Below are positions 18,836-29,244 of a stretch of 64,000 bases of DNA, piece after piece. The notes under the pieces are model-generated. The model was not told the DNA's origin. It searched no databases and saw nothing but the letters and a program-made list of their open reading frames with translations. The first letter of the stretch is position 1, and each line of letters begins with the position of its first letter. Source of the DNA: Symbiodinium natans (lineage: Eukaryota; Sar; Dinophyceae; Suessiales; Symbiodiniaceae); assembly GCA_905221605.1 (NCBI GenBank), contig CAJNDS010002102.1, forward strand, positions 719,147-783,146. The letters are read 5' to 3'. Both the position numbers and the translations under genes were made by a program.

Positions 18836-19373
18836 CGATTCATTATTTGCTTAAGAACCCCCCCCAAAAAAAAACACACACACACACACAAAACAATATA
18901 TCCTTCCTTACATTGCAAAGATAGGGATTTATGCTCTTTCTTTCGGGGGATTCTTAAGCAAGTAGTAGTTATAGGATCTGGGGGAGAGCCCACGACCCAA
19001 ATTATCCCTAAACCGTAAAACCCTAAAGTAGGCTATCGGGCACGCAGGTAGTTCGGGCGATCACTTCGACATTCAAGTCTTCTTAAGAAACCCCCAAAAC
19101 AGCCATGTTCCCCTTATAAGGGAGAGTGCTTTGTGTTTTTGGGTGGTTCCAAAGCAAATAGTAGCCCCAAACCCTAAACCCCAAACCCGAGCAGTTTAAG
19201 CAACTAGTAGGAAAGCGGCTGTCCAAAAAAACAGCAGAAACAGCAGGCCCCGTTCAAGCGCCCGTAACTACTATTGGCTTAAGAACCCCAAAAAGTCAAA
19301 AGACAATCGTCCCTATATTGCCCTTATTAAGGAATGATATTTTGTTTTGGGGGGCCCCTAAGCAAACAGAAGA
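18836..19373. mobile_element. three F4 elements in a row
   Basis: Copies at 18,836-18,978, 19,078-19,165 and 19,261-19,373. Each has TTGCTTAAGAACCCCC-type left ends and inverted GGGGGTTCTTAAGCAA-type right ends, with TATTGC..CTTATAAGG-like cores. The first contains a CA repeat. Confidence 0.6.
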
Positions 19374-19621
19374 GGAGCCCTCAACCCTACAGAGGCGGAA
19401 GTCTGAACACGTTCTCTCGACTCTCTGCATCATACACCCTACAAGCCTCAAGCTCTCAAAACTCTAAAACCTTGAATCCTCAACCTGAAGCCCGCAACTC
19501 TAATTAAACCCTAAACCCCAAACCCCAAACCCTCAACCCTAACCCCAAAACCTAAACCCTAAACCCTGAAACCCTAACCCCCACAACCCTAAACCCTAAA
19601 CCCTAAACCCTACAACCCTTC

Positions 19622-19710
19622 CCAGAGCAATTCGGCGCCTCAAGGGGCCGCGCGGCCGCGCTATCCGGGGACACCACCACCACGTCGGGGCAGTCGTACA
19701 GCCTCGAGGG
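19622..19710 (-). CDS. exon-like segment
   Basis: Acceptor CCTCGAG|G then LYDCPDVVVVSPDSAAARPL and EAPNCSGKG, ending at G|GTTGTAGGG. It sits between inverted telomeric arrays (19,500-19,618 and 19,710-19,765). Confidence 0.5.
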
Positions 19711-20327
19711 GTTTAGGGTTTAGGGTTTAGGGTTTAGGGTTTAGGGTTTAGGGTTTAGGGTGTAGTGTCTCTATCCTAGGGTCTATCCGGTTTCTATAGG
19801 TTTGAAGGCCCTAGGGTCGCTTAGGGTTCAGGACTAAGTCCTGTGCTTGTCTCTTGAGTCTTCAAGAGATAAGCATTTAGGCTGCGGGGCGAGCTGTAGT
19901 TAGGGATTAGGGTTTAGGGTTTAGGGATTAGGGTTTAGGGTTTGGGGTTAAGGGTTTAGGGATTCTGCTTTAATGCTTAGGGTGTCCTTGGACAGCTGGC
20001 AGGTGGAGGTGTCTGTGGGCTTGGGAAGTTTGCTGTAGGGACAACCCAAAAAACCAGGGTTTAGGGTTTAGGGTTTAAGGGATAAGCTTCCCCTACAACC
20101 TGGATTTAGGTACTAGGGTATGCAGGGTGTAGGGCGATGATGCAGAACTCGGAAACAACAACACGACATTGTTCTAGAGACACAAGGGGCTGTGGGTCTC
20201 ATGTGGGAGGTTCCGAAAGTAGGGGTACCTTATTGGGGCCCTTATTACAAGGGAATCCTACTAGTTGGGGGTCTACATTATCTATAAGGTCGGGACCATG
20301 TGCCCTTAGTACAGTCCCGTACCCTTG

Positions 20328-20435
20328 TTTTGGGATCCGAAGTGTGGAACCTTACCATGTATAGTGTATATAAGGGTTATCTAACCAGGGGCCCAAATAA
20401 AGGGCCCATACTTGGGGCCTTATAAGTGAGGGCCC
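20328..20435. mobile_element. F9 element
   Basis: TTGGGATCCGAAGTGTGGAA at the left and AGGGCCCATACTTGGGGCC at the right. 19,775-20,130 before it is degenerate telomeric DNA with a 12-bp inverted repeat at 19,848-19,876. Confidence 0.5.
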
Positions 20436-20443
20436 CCTTTCAA

Positions 20444-20612
20444 GGAACTAAAGGAAGGGCCCTTATAAGGGACCTTAGGGGTGTTTAGGGGTTATTTCGG
20501 GGCTACTTCGGTACATAGGGACTATATGAGGTATATATATATATATATATATATAGGGGTTATATAGGGGAATAAGATGCTGGGTCCCTTTGTAACCCTT
20601 GTCTTCGTAAAC
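20444..20612. mobile_element. F5 element with AT microsatellite
   Basis: AAAGGAAGGGCCCTTATAAG at the left to AAGATGCTGGGTCCCTT at the right; (TA)n at 20,531-20,554. Confidence 0.5.
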
Positions 20613-20625
20613 CCCAAAGTCTCAC

Positions 20626-20673
20626 CAGGATGCCTCAGAACTTCCTCGAAGGCGATGAAGCCGGAGGTCGTTC
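20626..20673 (-). CDS. EF-hand-like half-loop exon
   Basis: Acceptor CCCCAG|GA, 15 codons TTSGFIAFEEVLRHP and a donor CCTG|GTGAGA with good consensus. SGFIAFEEVL resembles the second half of an EF-hand calcium-binding loop plus exit helix (G, I/F, E positions). This rests on one short motif only. Confidence 0.5.
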
Positions 20674-20822
20674 CTGGGGTTGACAGAGATTCCAAGGGGA
20701 GACATTAACCAAGGTCGGGGATGAGAGTTTGGGGCCTTAAAGCGGGGTGTGGTGTATTTAGGGTTTAATCATAAGAGTATAGGGTTGATTTTTTGATATC
20801 TAGGGTACGTGGGGTTTCGGGG

Positions 20823-20935
20823 TTGCTTCATCAATAAGTCTTGCCTTGCGGCCCCCGAAACCCGGCAAGAAGCAGCCTGAGTAGAAGCCGCCTGTAAGCG
20901 TCGATTTTACATTGGCGCAGCCGGAGGAAGGGTTC
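20823..20935 (-). CDS. exon-like segment
   Basis: Minus frame SGCANVKSTLTGGFYSGCFL then PGFGGRKARLIDEATP. Part of the plus strand is open as well (SISLALRPPKPGKKQPE, stop). Confidence 0.4.
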
Positions 20936-21119
20936 AGGGAGTAGAGTTTAGGGTTTAGAGTTTAGGGTTTAGGGTTAAGGGTTTAGGGTTCAGGGAGTAG
21001 AGGATACAGGGCTTATAAGCATAAGCATAGTAGGGGTTTGGGGGGGGGGGGGGGGGGGGGGGGTTGCCCAAACACTAAACCCTAAACAGCAGCATGGCCT
21101 TCCCTAAACCCTAATATAT

Positions 21120-21380
21120 TATGATTGCGTACAATGTTTTCTATGATTACGATTCTTTTACTATCTACTGATACTATTGGAAACCTTATTACTTTATTAC
21201 CTCACCATTATTGCCACTATTGCTATTACTGCTATAACGATTAATGTTACTACTACTAGTATTACTACGTATTACTATTCTTACTACTACTGTTACTACT
21301 ACTGCTATTACTATTGTTACTGCTGCTACTACTGATAGAGTTATGACTACTGTTGCTATGATTGCATTTATGCCCATTAT
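21120..21380. repeat. imperfect TAC/ATT trinucleotide region and poly-G
   Basis: TACTATTGCTATTACTGC-like trinucleotides over 260 bp, preceded by a G-run of about 28 at 21,036-21,063. 21,380-21,845 contains an uncharacterised dispersed element (GGCTAAGTAAGCAT, similar at 38,461) and degenerate arrays. Confidence 0.7.
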
Positions 21381-21845
21381 GATTTATTGACTCTCAGGAG
21401 TCCCTAAGGATTGAGGCTCTGAAGTGGTTGACCCCCTGCCACAATTCAACTATTGGCTAAGTAAGCATCTCTACCCCAGGAATGAAACAAGGGGACAAGA
21501 TTAGGGGGAGCCCTTGGGGGCGTAGACCCTCTGAATGAGGTCCTTGTTTAAGAGAGCCAGAAGAGGGTTCAGAAGGGTTCCCCGTTAAGGGTCCCCCTTA
21601 TCCTACCTAGGAGAAACCCCAAATCCCCAACCAAGCCGAAGCCCTTCACCTTCAAACCCTCTTGCCTTAGAGCCCAAACGCTAAAAACCCTAAAAACCCA
21701 AAACCCAAAACTTAACAACCCAAAACCAAAACCCAAACCAAAACCCTAAACCCTAAAACCCTAAACCCGAAAACCCGAAAACCCTAGACCCCGAAACCCT
21801 CAACCCTCAACCCTAAATCCTAAACCCTCAACCCTAAACCCTAAC

Positions 21846-21960
21846 GCCAGGCGTCGGTTCAGGGCTCCCAGCAGCAGCTGCGCCGCGCGCGTCGCCACGT
21901 CGGGAGCCCAGGGCTGTCCCGAGGCCTTGTGGTCAGCCTGCAGGGCCTCAGAAGTGGGGG
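21846..21960 (-). CDS. exon-like segment, about 36 codons
   Basis: Minus frame SEALQADHKASGQPWAPDVA then TRAAQLLLGALNRRLA, amphipathic at the end, running to TTAGG|GTTTAGG. It lies between CCCTAAA upstream (sense) and TTTAGGG downstream. One of the most convincing segments; product unknown. Confidence 0.55.
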
Positions 21961-21961
21961 G

Positions 21962-22250
21962 TTTAGGGTTTAGGGCTAGGGTTTAGGGTTTAGGGTTTAG
22001 GGTTTAGAGTTTAGGGTTTAGGGTTTAGGGTTTAGAGTTTAGGGTTTAGGGTTTAGGGTTTAGGGTTATGGGTTGAGGGTTTAGGGTTTAGGGCTTAGGG
22101 TTTAGGGCTAGGGTTTAGGGTTTAGGGTTCAGGGTTCAGTTGGGGGTTTCGGGTTTAGGGTTTATGGCCAGGGTTTAGGGCTAGGGAGTAGGGAATAGGG
22201 TGCAGGGTAGTTTAGGGTTTAGTTGAGGGTTGAGGGTTTAGGGTTCAGTG
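21962..22250. repeat. TTTAGGG array, slightly degenerate
   Basis: About 25 units with TTAGAG and CTAGGG variants. 22,250-22,950 continues as degenerate G- and then C-strand telomeric DNA with a poly-G tract at 22,442; no gene seen. Confidence 0.85.
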
Positions 22251-22954
22251 GGTACGTGCTAAGTCCCCCATCCTCTCAGCAGGAGGGTGGGGGTTAGGGT
22301 TTGGGCTCTGGGTGCCGGTACAGGGGTTTAGGGTGTTGGCGTCAGGGAGGGGTGCAGTGTTGCGTGGTTCCGGTGCTTGGGGTTTGAAAAGGAGGCGGGT
22401 TTGGGGGAGGGAGTGGGCTCAGGGCTGTTTGGGGCTTGTGGAGTTGGGGGGGGGGGGGGGGATTTTGTTTCCGGGTGTAGGGTCCGGGGTTTAGGATTTA
22501 GCTTCAGGGTTCAGGGTCGGGGTCTGGGCGCTTGGGGCATTAGACCCGAAGAACCTTGAACCCCAGGGGGCAAGTACGGGCTCAACCCTCAACCCTGAAC
22601 AAACCCTAAACCCTAAAGCCTAATCTAACCACTTGCATACAAAACTGAAGCCTCAGCAGCACTGCGAGACCCGAAAAAACCCAAGCACAAGCCCTAGCAA
22701 GCCATACCCTAATTTAATTAGAATAGACCGCCCTAAACCCTAAACCCTAAATCCTAACCCACCGAAAGCCATCCTAAACCAATCCTGCCTGAAGCCGCCT
22801 GCACCATCCAAGGGGTGAGGCTTGAGGCTTTAGGGTCAAGTTTAAGGTTTAGGGTTTACCCTAAACCCTAAACCCTAAACCCTACACCTTAAACTAACCC
22901 TAAACCCTAAACCCTAAACCGCGTTAGGGTTTGAGTTTAGGGTTTAGGGTCCCC

Positions 22955-23045
22955 AGGCGAAGCACCACGCCCCTCGCACTCTCCCGCCAGGCGGCCTCTG
23001 CGATGGTGGCAACGGCTGCGCTGTAGCCACCCTGAGCTCTCGGGG
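22955..23045 (-). CDS. exon-like segment
   Basis: Acceptor AGCTCAG|G then GGYSAAVATIAEAAWRESAR and GVVLRLGT; the downstream edge is GGGACCCTAAAC, with no GT, so a GA-type donor or a further exon edge is needed. Confidence 0.5.
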
Positions 23046-23263
23046 TTTAGGGTTTAGGGTTTAGGATGGGTTTAGGGTTCAGGGCTTATAGGGCTTAGGG
23101 TTTGGGGTTTGGGGCTGGGGATCGAGAGTTCAGGCTTAACTTAGGGCCATTTGGGAGTTTACAAAAACAAGGGACCCCTAGTAGGATTCCTTAGAATACG
23201 AATCCCATAAGGCACCCCCAATTTGGGAAACGCCCATTGAGGCCGTTGAGTTCCAGCCGCGCT

Positions 23264-23416
23264 ATGGAAGCAAAAAGGGCACCCTTTCACATGAAATGGT
23301 CCCGCAATCGAAAGCATAACCGAAGCCTCAAGGCAACGAACAAACGTTGGGAACGTCAGGCACAGCACACTAACACCCGCCTAAGCTGGCCCGGCAACCA
23401 ACTATACCAACGCTAA
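23264..23416 (+). CDS. 50-codon basic ORF
   Basis: ATG to TAA, MEAKRAPFHMKWSRNRKHNR then SLKATNKRWERQAQ and a tail ending QLYQR. Lys/Arg/Asn-rich like a small ribosomal protein, but I cannot match a family. The minus strand is also open over the same bases. Confidence 0.25.
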   Translation: MEAKRAPFHMKWSRNRKHNRSLKATNKRWERQAQHTNTRLSWPGNQLYQR

Positions 23417-23811
23417 TCAGGTCTCTCTGAAGAAAAGCCGTTTTTCGCACCCCCCCCCCCCCCCCCCAGCACCATCACAAGGTCTGGTCCCTCACTCCGC
23501 CTCAATGGACGGAACCGCACCCCTCAGAACCAACCACAGGCGTCGGAGGGTGGGTTCTTGGGAAGTGTCAATCCTGAACCACCCCGTAAAGCTAACCAAA
23601 ACGCCCAAACTCGAAAATTCTACATGCATAAATGCCCCAATCCCAACATGCCCTGAAAAAACCTTGGCAAAAACAACACACCTCGGAGGTGGTCTCGGTT
23701 GAATCCCCTAAACCCTAAACCCTAAACCCTAAACCCTAAACCCTAAACCCTAAACCCTAAACCCTAAACCCTAAGCCCTAGACCCGAAGAGCCCTAAGAG
23801 CCCTAAGAGCC

Positions 23812-23884
23812 CCAAGTGCACCTCGGCTCCCCTCACCTCCACACCGTTGACCTCGAGGCGGTCACGGTTGATGTCCTCGTTGCG
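23812..23884 (-). CDS. exon-like segment
   Basis: CCCTAAACCGCAACGAG|G acceptor then DINRDRLEVNGVEVRGAEVH, followed by TTAGGGCTC variants. Beta-strand-like alternation; unknown product. 23,450-23,700 has a poly-C tract and a low-value plus ORF. Confidence 0.5.
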
Positions 23885-24257
23885 GTTTAGGGTTTAGGGT
23901 TTGGGGTTTGGGGTTTAGGGGCTAGGGGTTTAGGGTTTAGGGTTTGGGGTTTGGGGTTTAGGGTTTAGGGTCCCCAAGACTCAAATCTGTGTGCCGTGCA
24001 GAAAGCCCAGTAGACCCTGGGAATTGAATCGGTTCAGGGTTTAGGCATTGAGGGCTCGGTTTTGGGTTCAGAGTTTAGGATTTAGGGCTTCTGGAAGGTA
24101 GGGGTTTAGGGTTTAGAGGGCCCCAAACACATGCCCCAAAACCCTAAACAACATAGGACCAAACCTTGAACCCGAAAGCCCGAAAGCCCGAAAGCCCTAA
24201 GCCCTAAACCCTAAACCCTAGACCCTAAACCCTAAACCCTAGACCCTAGACCCTAGA

Positions 24258-24362
24258 CCCTAGGAAGCCCAGCTCTTCCGCCCGCCCCGTCCTTCTCGTC
24301 CTGCCTCGGGTCCAAGGTCCGAACAGAAAGGCGGAGGTCGCCTCATAGAAAGGTGCAACTTT
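24258..24362 (-). CDS. exon-like segment
   Basis: Minus frame KVAPFYEATSAFLFGPWTRG then RTRRTGRAEELGFLG, entered from a poly-C/C-strand edge and left into TCTAGGG repeats. Confidence 0.5.
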
Positions 24363-24384
24363 GGGGGGGGGGGGGGGGGGTTAG

Positions 24385-24510
24385 GGTTTAGGGTTTAGGG
24401 GTTAGGGGTTAGGGGTTAGGGGTTAGGGGTTAGGGGTTAGGGGTTAGGGGTTAGGGGTTTGGGGTTTGGGGTTTGGGGTTTGGGGTTTGGGGTTTGGGGT
24501 TTGGGGATGT
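24385..24510. repeat. TTAGGGG then TTTGGGG variant arrays
   Basis: About nine TTAGGGG units followed by about eight TTTGGGG units, each internally uniform. Confidence 0.85.
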
Positions 24511-24593
24511 TCCCCCTTACGCGAAGAGTCCCTTATGATGCGGATTTTTGTAATCCCTACTAAGGACTGTTAGTACAAGGGGGAACATCCCAA
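24502..24593. mobile_element. F1 TIR element joined to a telomeric array
   Basis: GGGGATGTTCCCCCTTACG at the left and AAGGGGGAACATCCCAA at the right. The left flank is telomeric, so any target duplication there is lost. Confidence 0.75.
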
Positions 24594-24632
24594 GTTCAAG
24601 GGCTCAACCCTGAACCCTAAACCCTAAACCTA

Positions 24633-24680
24633 CATGTGCTTGACCCTCTCGGTGGTCACCGCTCGATCCAAGGCCCCCAA
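24633..24680 (-). CDS. short exon-like segment
   Basis: Minus frame GALDRAVTTERVKHM then TAG|GTTTAGGG: either a terminal stop or a donor following ATGTAG. Confidence 0.35.
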
Positions 24681-24892
24681 ACCCTAAACCCTTATAAACC
24701 CTAAACCCTAAACCCTAAACCCCAAAGCCTAAAGCCTAAAGCCAAAAGCCTAAACCCCAACCCCTTTCGGGTTCTCAAGGTCCGAATGGGCAAGAGCCAT
24801 TGAAGCCTCCCGAGTTTCCCGATTTAAGAGTTTAGGGTTTAGGGCTAGGGTTTAGGGTTTTCGGGCTTCGGGCTAAAGGGCACTCTAGGGCC

Positions 24893-24952
24893 GAGGGGCG
24901 CGGCAGCGCCAGGCAGCTGGGCAGGGCCAACAAACGCTCCTGCTAGTTTTAG
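24893..24952 (-). CDS. exon-like segment beside an F2 element
   Basis: Minus frame KLAGAFVGPAQLPGAAAPLG then PRVPFSPKPEN; acceptor ACTAGCAG|G lies just inside the F2 end. Confidence 0.4.
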
Positions 24953-25152
24953 TTGGAGGTTCATGGTTGTTATTCACCGGGGGTTCATGGCACTTCAGGG
25001 TTAGGGTTTAGGGTACATATTAACCAGTTAGAACTGTACTTTTAGGGTTTAGGGTTTTTCCGGTGCTTTTTAACCAATTAAACTGTACTTAGAACTCACT
25101 GATAGGCCCCTTAAGTGCCCTAATGTGGTTATAAGTACCATTAACCTCCAAG
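24952..25152. mobile_element. F2 element with two telomeric insertions
   Basis: Inserts at about 25,005-25,018 and 25,042-25,056. The second is flanked by TAACCAGTTAGAACTGTACTT-type sequence on the left (25021-25041) and a near copy at 25071-25090. A one-ended F2 relic follows at 25,390-25,457. Confidence 0.7.
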
Positions 25153-25549
25153 TAGGGTTTGGGGTTCGGGCTTTGGGGTTTTAGGGTTTAACGTGTAGGC
25201 CGACAGAGACACTAAAACCCAAATCAGGTTTAGGGCTAGGCCCCCCAGTATCCTGCAAGAGCCCCCGATGCAATTGGAAGCACCCTCCCCCCCCCCCCCC
25301 CACCACCACAGTAAGGTACAGTTAAGCACGCATTCAGCGGGAATTGGCGGAGGTGGGGTGCGGAGGTTACTCGAAGGTTCTAACCCCGATCCTAAGTAGG
25401 TCATTATACATGACTTATAATTGGGGTTCTAAGTACCCATGAACCTCCAAGTAGACCATGTGTTCTGTTTGAGGGTCGAGGGTTCGGCTGAGAGGCCGTG
25501 ACGTTTTTGGTGGGTTCAGGTCCTTGCCGGGGCCTGAGCGTACCTGAGA

Positions 25550-25660
25550 ACCCTAAACCCTAAACCCTAAACCCTAAACCCTAAACCCTAAACCCTAAAC
25601 CCTAAACCCTAAACCTAAACCCTAAACCCTAAACCCGAAACCCTAAACCCTGAACCCTAC
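25550..25660. repeat. CCCTAAA array
   Basis: About 15 units. Unique DNA at 25,667-25,770 is open on both strands (minus VEMRHLGMEHGSLVHSFSSR), coding status undecided. Confidence 0.8.
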
Positions 25661-25929
25661 ACCGCACCCTAGGGCGCCTGAGCTTGGATTTTGCGTGTGG
25701 CGTTTGGGCTCTAGAGCTGAAACTGTGCACTAAGCTGCCATGCTCCATGCCAAGATGGCGCATCTCAACTAGGGTTTATAGGGCGTTCGTGGTGCCCTAA
25801 ACCGTATTTAAACCCTAAACCCTCAACCCTCAACCCCCACAAAACGAAAGCCTAACACAACAAAAAACAAAACCAAAAACTTTGTGTAAACGAACTCATC
25901 AGACAAACATAAAATCAATATAAACAACA

Positions 25930-26040
25930 AAATAAATGTCTATATATATATAGATAGATGTATACACATGGATTTGTATATGTATCAAACATTATATATA
26001 TATATATGTATACATACATATATATATATATGGACACACC
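25930..26040. repeat. TA/TATG microsatellites and poly-C
   Basis: Several (TA)n and TATACATA tracts ending in a C-run before the inverted-repeat element. Confidence 0.85.
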
Positions 26041-26202
26041 CCCCCCCCCCCATGACCCACCCAGATCTGTTTCCCTCGTAAATACCGTTTAAAACCCGAT
26101 CGTGCCCTATGCAATTTTTTGCTACTCTCAGTGGCTGTCTCTCGACAAAACAGACCCCACACGGCCCACAAGACTGGACGCCGAGACGCGCGAGACCAAA
26201 AA

Positions 26203-26980
26203 ACCAAGAAAACCATCTTTTTTAGAGAATGGGGAGGGGATGTTGAAAAAGATGGTTTTTTTGGGGTTTTGCATCGTAAAAAGATGGTTTTTCATAGAAA
26301 AACCAACTTTTCCCACGTAAAAAGATGGTTTTGGTGTGGACTGCCTCAGGAAAACCATCTTTTTGCGAGGTGAAAGTTGGTTTTTGGCTCCAAAACCATC
26401 TTTTACGAGGACGTGGGAAAAGTTGGTTTTGCTATGGAAAACCATCTTTTCGCGAGGCAAAACCAAAAAAACCATCTTTTTCAAAATCCCCTCCCCATTC
26501 TCTAAAAAAGATGGTTTTTTTGGTTTTTTGGTTTTGCCTCGTAAAAGATGGTTTTGGAGCCAAAAACCAACTTTCACCCTCGCAAAAAGATGGTTTTCCT
26601 GAGGCAGTCCACACCAAAACCATCTTTTTACGTGGGAAAAGTTGGTTTTTCTATGAAAAACCATCTTTTTACAAGGCAAAACCAAAAAAAACATCTTTTT
26701 CAAGATCCCCTCCCCATTCTCTAAAAAAGATGGTTTTTTTGGTTTTTTGGTTTTGCCTCGTAAAAGATGGTTTTGGAGCCAAAAACCAACTTTTACCTCG
26801 CAAAAATATGGTTTTGGCGTGGTGTTCTGAAGGAAAACCATTCTTTTGCGAGGGAAAAGTTGGTTTTCCTATGAAAAACCATCTTTTTACGAGGCAAAAC
26901 CAAAAAAAACATCTTTTTCAAAACCCCCTCCCCATTCTCTAAAAAAGATGTTTTTTTTGGTTTTTTGGTTTTGCCTCGTA
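26203..26980. repeat. large inverted repeat built from AAAACCATCTTTT motifs
   Basis: Arms of about 200 bp at 26,203-26,411 and 26,537-26,740 are near-perfect reverse complements with a loop of about 125 bp. A further partial arm runs to 26,980. Landmarks are GGACTGCCTCAGGAAAACC / GGTTTTCCTGAGGCAGTCC and GGCTCCAAAACCATCTTTTA. Lys/Phe-rich ORFs over it on both strands are by-products. Confidence 0.85.
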
Positions 26981-26999
26981 CCTCTCTCGGGCCAGAACC

Positions 27000-28460
27000 G
27001 TTCAGCTCTACATGTAGCTATGCTTGGAGGCTCGTTGGTTTTGGTCAGTCTTATATTAGTCTCAGCAATAGCATTCCTATTCCTATTAATGTAAAAGGGT
27101 TCCTAACCATCTTTATAGGACTTCTTTTCATTTTACTTATATTCTTATGAACTTTCAGAGGGTTCTTATTCAACATCAGAGGATTCCTAATACTTTTGAA
27201 TAGGGTTCTTATGCATTTCAACAAGGTTCTTAATCATTTTCAAGTGGCTTTTTTAATTCCAACAGGGTTCCTCTGAAATTAAAAATCTTGTTAAGATTCA
27301 TACTGGTGCCTATTCATTTTAGTGAGTCTCCAAGTAATTTTAATGGTATTCTTAGAAAATTGAATAGCATTCCTCGCCCTATTAATTCTAATAGGAATCA
27401 CATTAAGTCTAACAGGAAGCCAAGAAACTTTGAAAAGGAACCACATTGAATTTTGTAGGATTCCTATTGGTTCCTATTATTTTTAGTAGGATTCCTCTTC
27501 ATTTTAAAAGGATTCCCATCAATTGGTAATAGGGTTCTTAAAAATTTTACTGGGGTTCCTAATAAACTCCGATTAACGTCAAAGGGTTCCTGACCATCTT
27601 AATGGGACTCCTCTACCATTTCAGAATATTCTTATGAATTTTCATAGGCCTTCTTATTCAATGTAGAAGGATTCCTAATACGTTTTTTGTAAACAGGGTT
27701 CTTATGAATTTCAACAAGGTTCTCAATCATTTTAAAGTGGCTTCTTTTAGTTTCAATAGGGGTCCATCTGAAAATGAAAAGGGCTCATACTTCTTTTTAG
27801 GATTCCTATTGGTTCCTATTCATGTTTGTGATTGCAAAGTGATTGGAATGGTTTTTTCTGGAGATTTGAATAGCATTCCTGTCTCATTAATTCTAATAGG
27901 AATCACATGAATTCTAACAGGAAGCCTAGAAATCCGAACCACATTTATTTTATAGGATTCCTATTGGTTCCTATTAAATTAGTAGGATTTCTCTTCATTT
28001 TCAAAGGATTCCAATAGGGTTCTTATGATTTTTAGTGGTGTTGCTTGATGGTAGGACCCTCTTCATTGAAAAGATTCCTCTTAATTTGTAAAAGGGTTCT
28101 TATGAATTTTAGTGGGGTTCCTCATAAATTGAATAGGATTCTAATTCATCATAACAATATTAAGAGAAATATTAATAGGATTCCTATTTAGATTTAATGG
28201 AATTCCCACATTCCCGTGAATTCAAAAAGGGTCCCTTTTCATTTTCACAGGCTCCCTACTATTCTTCATGGGGGGGGCCCTATTATTTTTCTACATTTTA
28301 ATAGCATTCCCATGACGTTTGATAGGGAGTTCCTCTGACTCAAATATGATTCCAAGTCATTATTCCTATTGATTCAATAAAGAGTCTTATTAATCTTAAT
28401 AGGGTTCGTATGAATTTCATAAGGTTTTCGTTCAATTAAGAGGGTTCTTATTAAATTCAT
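27000..28460. repeat. AT-rich higher-order tandem repeat
   Basis: Built from degenerate units of about 25-30 bp around GGATTCCTATT/GGGTTCTTATGAATTT. Two superunits of about 490 bp align: 27,088-27,565 and 27,575-28,040 (shared GGTTCCT.ACCATCTT, TTAATTCTAATAGGAATCAC, GGATTCCTATTGGTTCCTAT). There is no ORF of note and no telomeric repeat inside. Confidence 0.75.
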
Positions 28461-28589
28461 AGCTATGACTAAGTATGGATTTCTTACTCCGACACGGCCT
28501 CACGGTGGGTCATGGGGGGGGGTGTGAGCTTATATATATATATATATACATATATATGATTCTGAATATCCCTGAACACCTCAAGCACG

Positions 28590-28672
28590 GGTCTCCTGGT
28601 AGTCTGCGAGTGTGGTGGCCGAAGCGGGCGGTCGCAGGATGGGCTGGGCCGCAAGGGCAGCCTTTGCAAATT
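28590..28672 (-). CDS. exon-like segment
   Basis: Minus frame KFAKAALAAQPILRPPASAT then TLADYQETRA; a donor CTTGAG|GTGTTC follows. The plus strand is open too. Confidence 0.4.
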
Positions 28673-29068
28673 TCAGGGTCTTAAGGGGTCCAGGGGCCCT
28701 AAACCCCCTGAACCCCTAAAACCCTTTAGGGTTTAGGGTTTAGGGTTTAGGGTTTAGGGTTTAGGGTTTAGGGTTTAGGGTTTCGGGTCCCTGAACCCTA
28801 AACCCTCAGGGACCCTAAACCCCAAACCTTCGGGTCTTGAAATTCGTAAGAAACGCCCCCTTTTTTTGAGTAGGCAAATGGACTCCTAAATCCCTAGAGG
28901 CCCTGGAGCGCTGGAAGGCCTACAGGCCCGAGAAGCCCTCTAAACCCTAAAGACCCCTGAACACTAAAACCTAAAACCCAAACCCGAAACCCGAAACCCT
29001 AAACCCCAAACCCCAAGCCCGAAACCCTAAACCCAAGCCAAAACCCAAAACCCTAAACCCCAAACCCT

Positions 29069-29168
29069 AAACGTCCTGCGCGTCAACTCCGTAAGCTTTG
29101 GCGGCCCCGGGGGGCGGCGGCGGCGCCCGCGGCGGGCAAAGTGGCCCATGGGTCAGCAGCGCGACCTC
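29069..29168 (-). CDS. exon-like segment, proline-rich
   Basis: AAACCCTGAG|G acceptor, then EVALLTHGPLCPPRAPPPPP and GAAKAYGVDAQD, ending exactly at GAC|GTTTAGGG. 28,725-28,800 and 29,167-29,240 are telomeric arrays. Confidence 0.55.
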
Positions 29169-29244
29169 AGGGTTTAGGGTTAGGGTTTAGGGTTTAGGGT
29201 TTAGGGTTTAGGGTTTAGGGTTTAGGGTTTAGGGTTTAGGGTTG

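Noticed and set aside
26102-26942. Lys/Phe-rich ORFs of up to 237 codons on both strands
   Set aside because: They translate the AAAACCATCTTTT inverted repeat; both strands give the same style of sequence and the repeat explains them.
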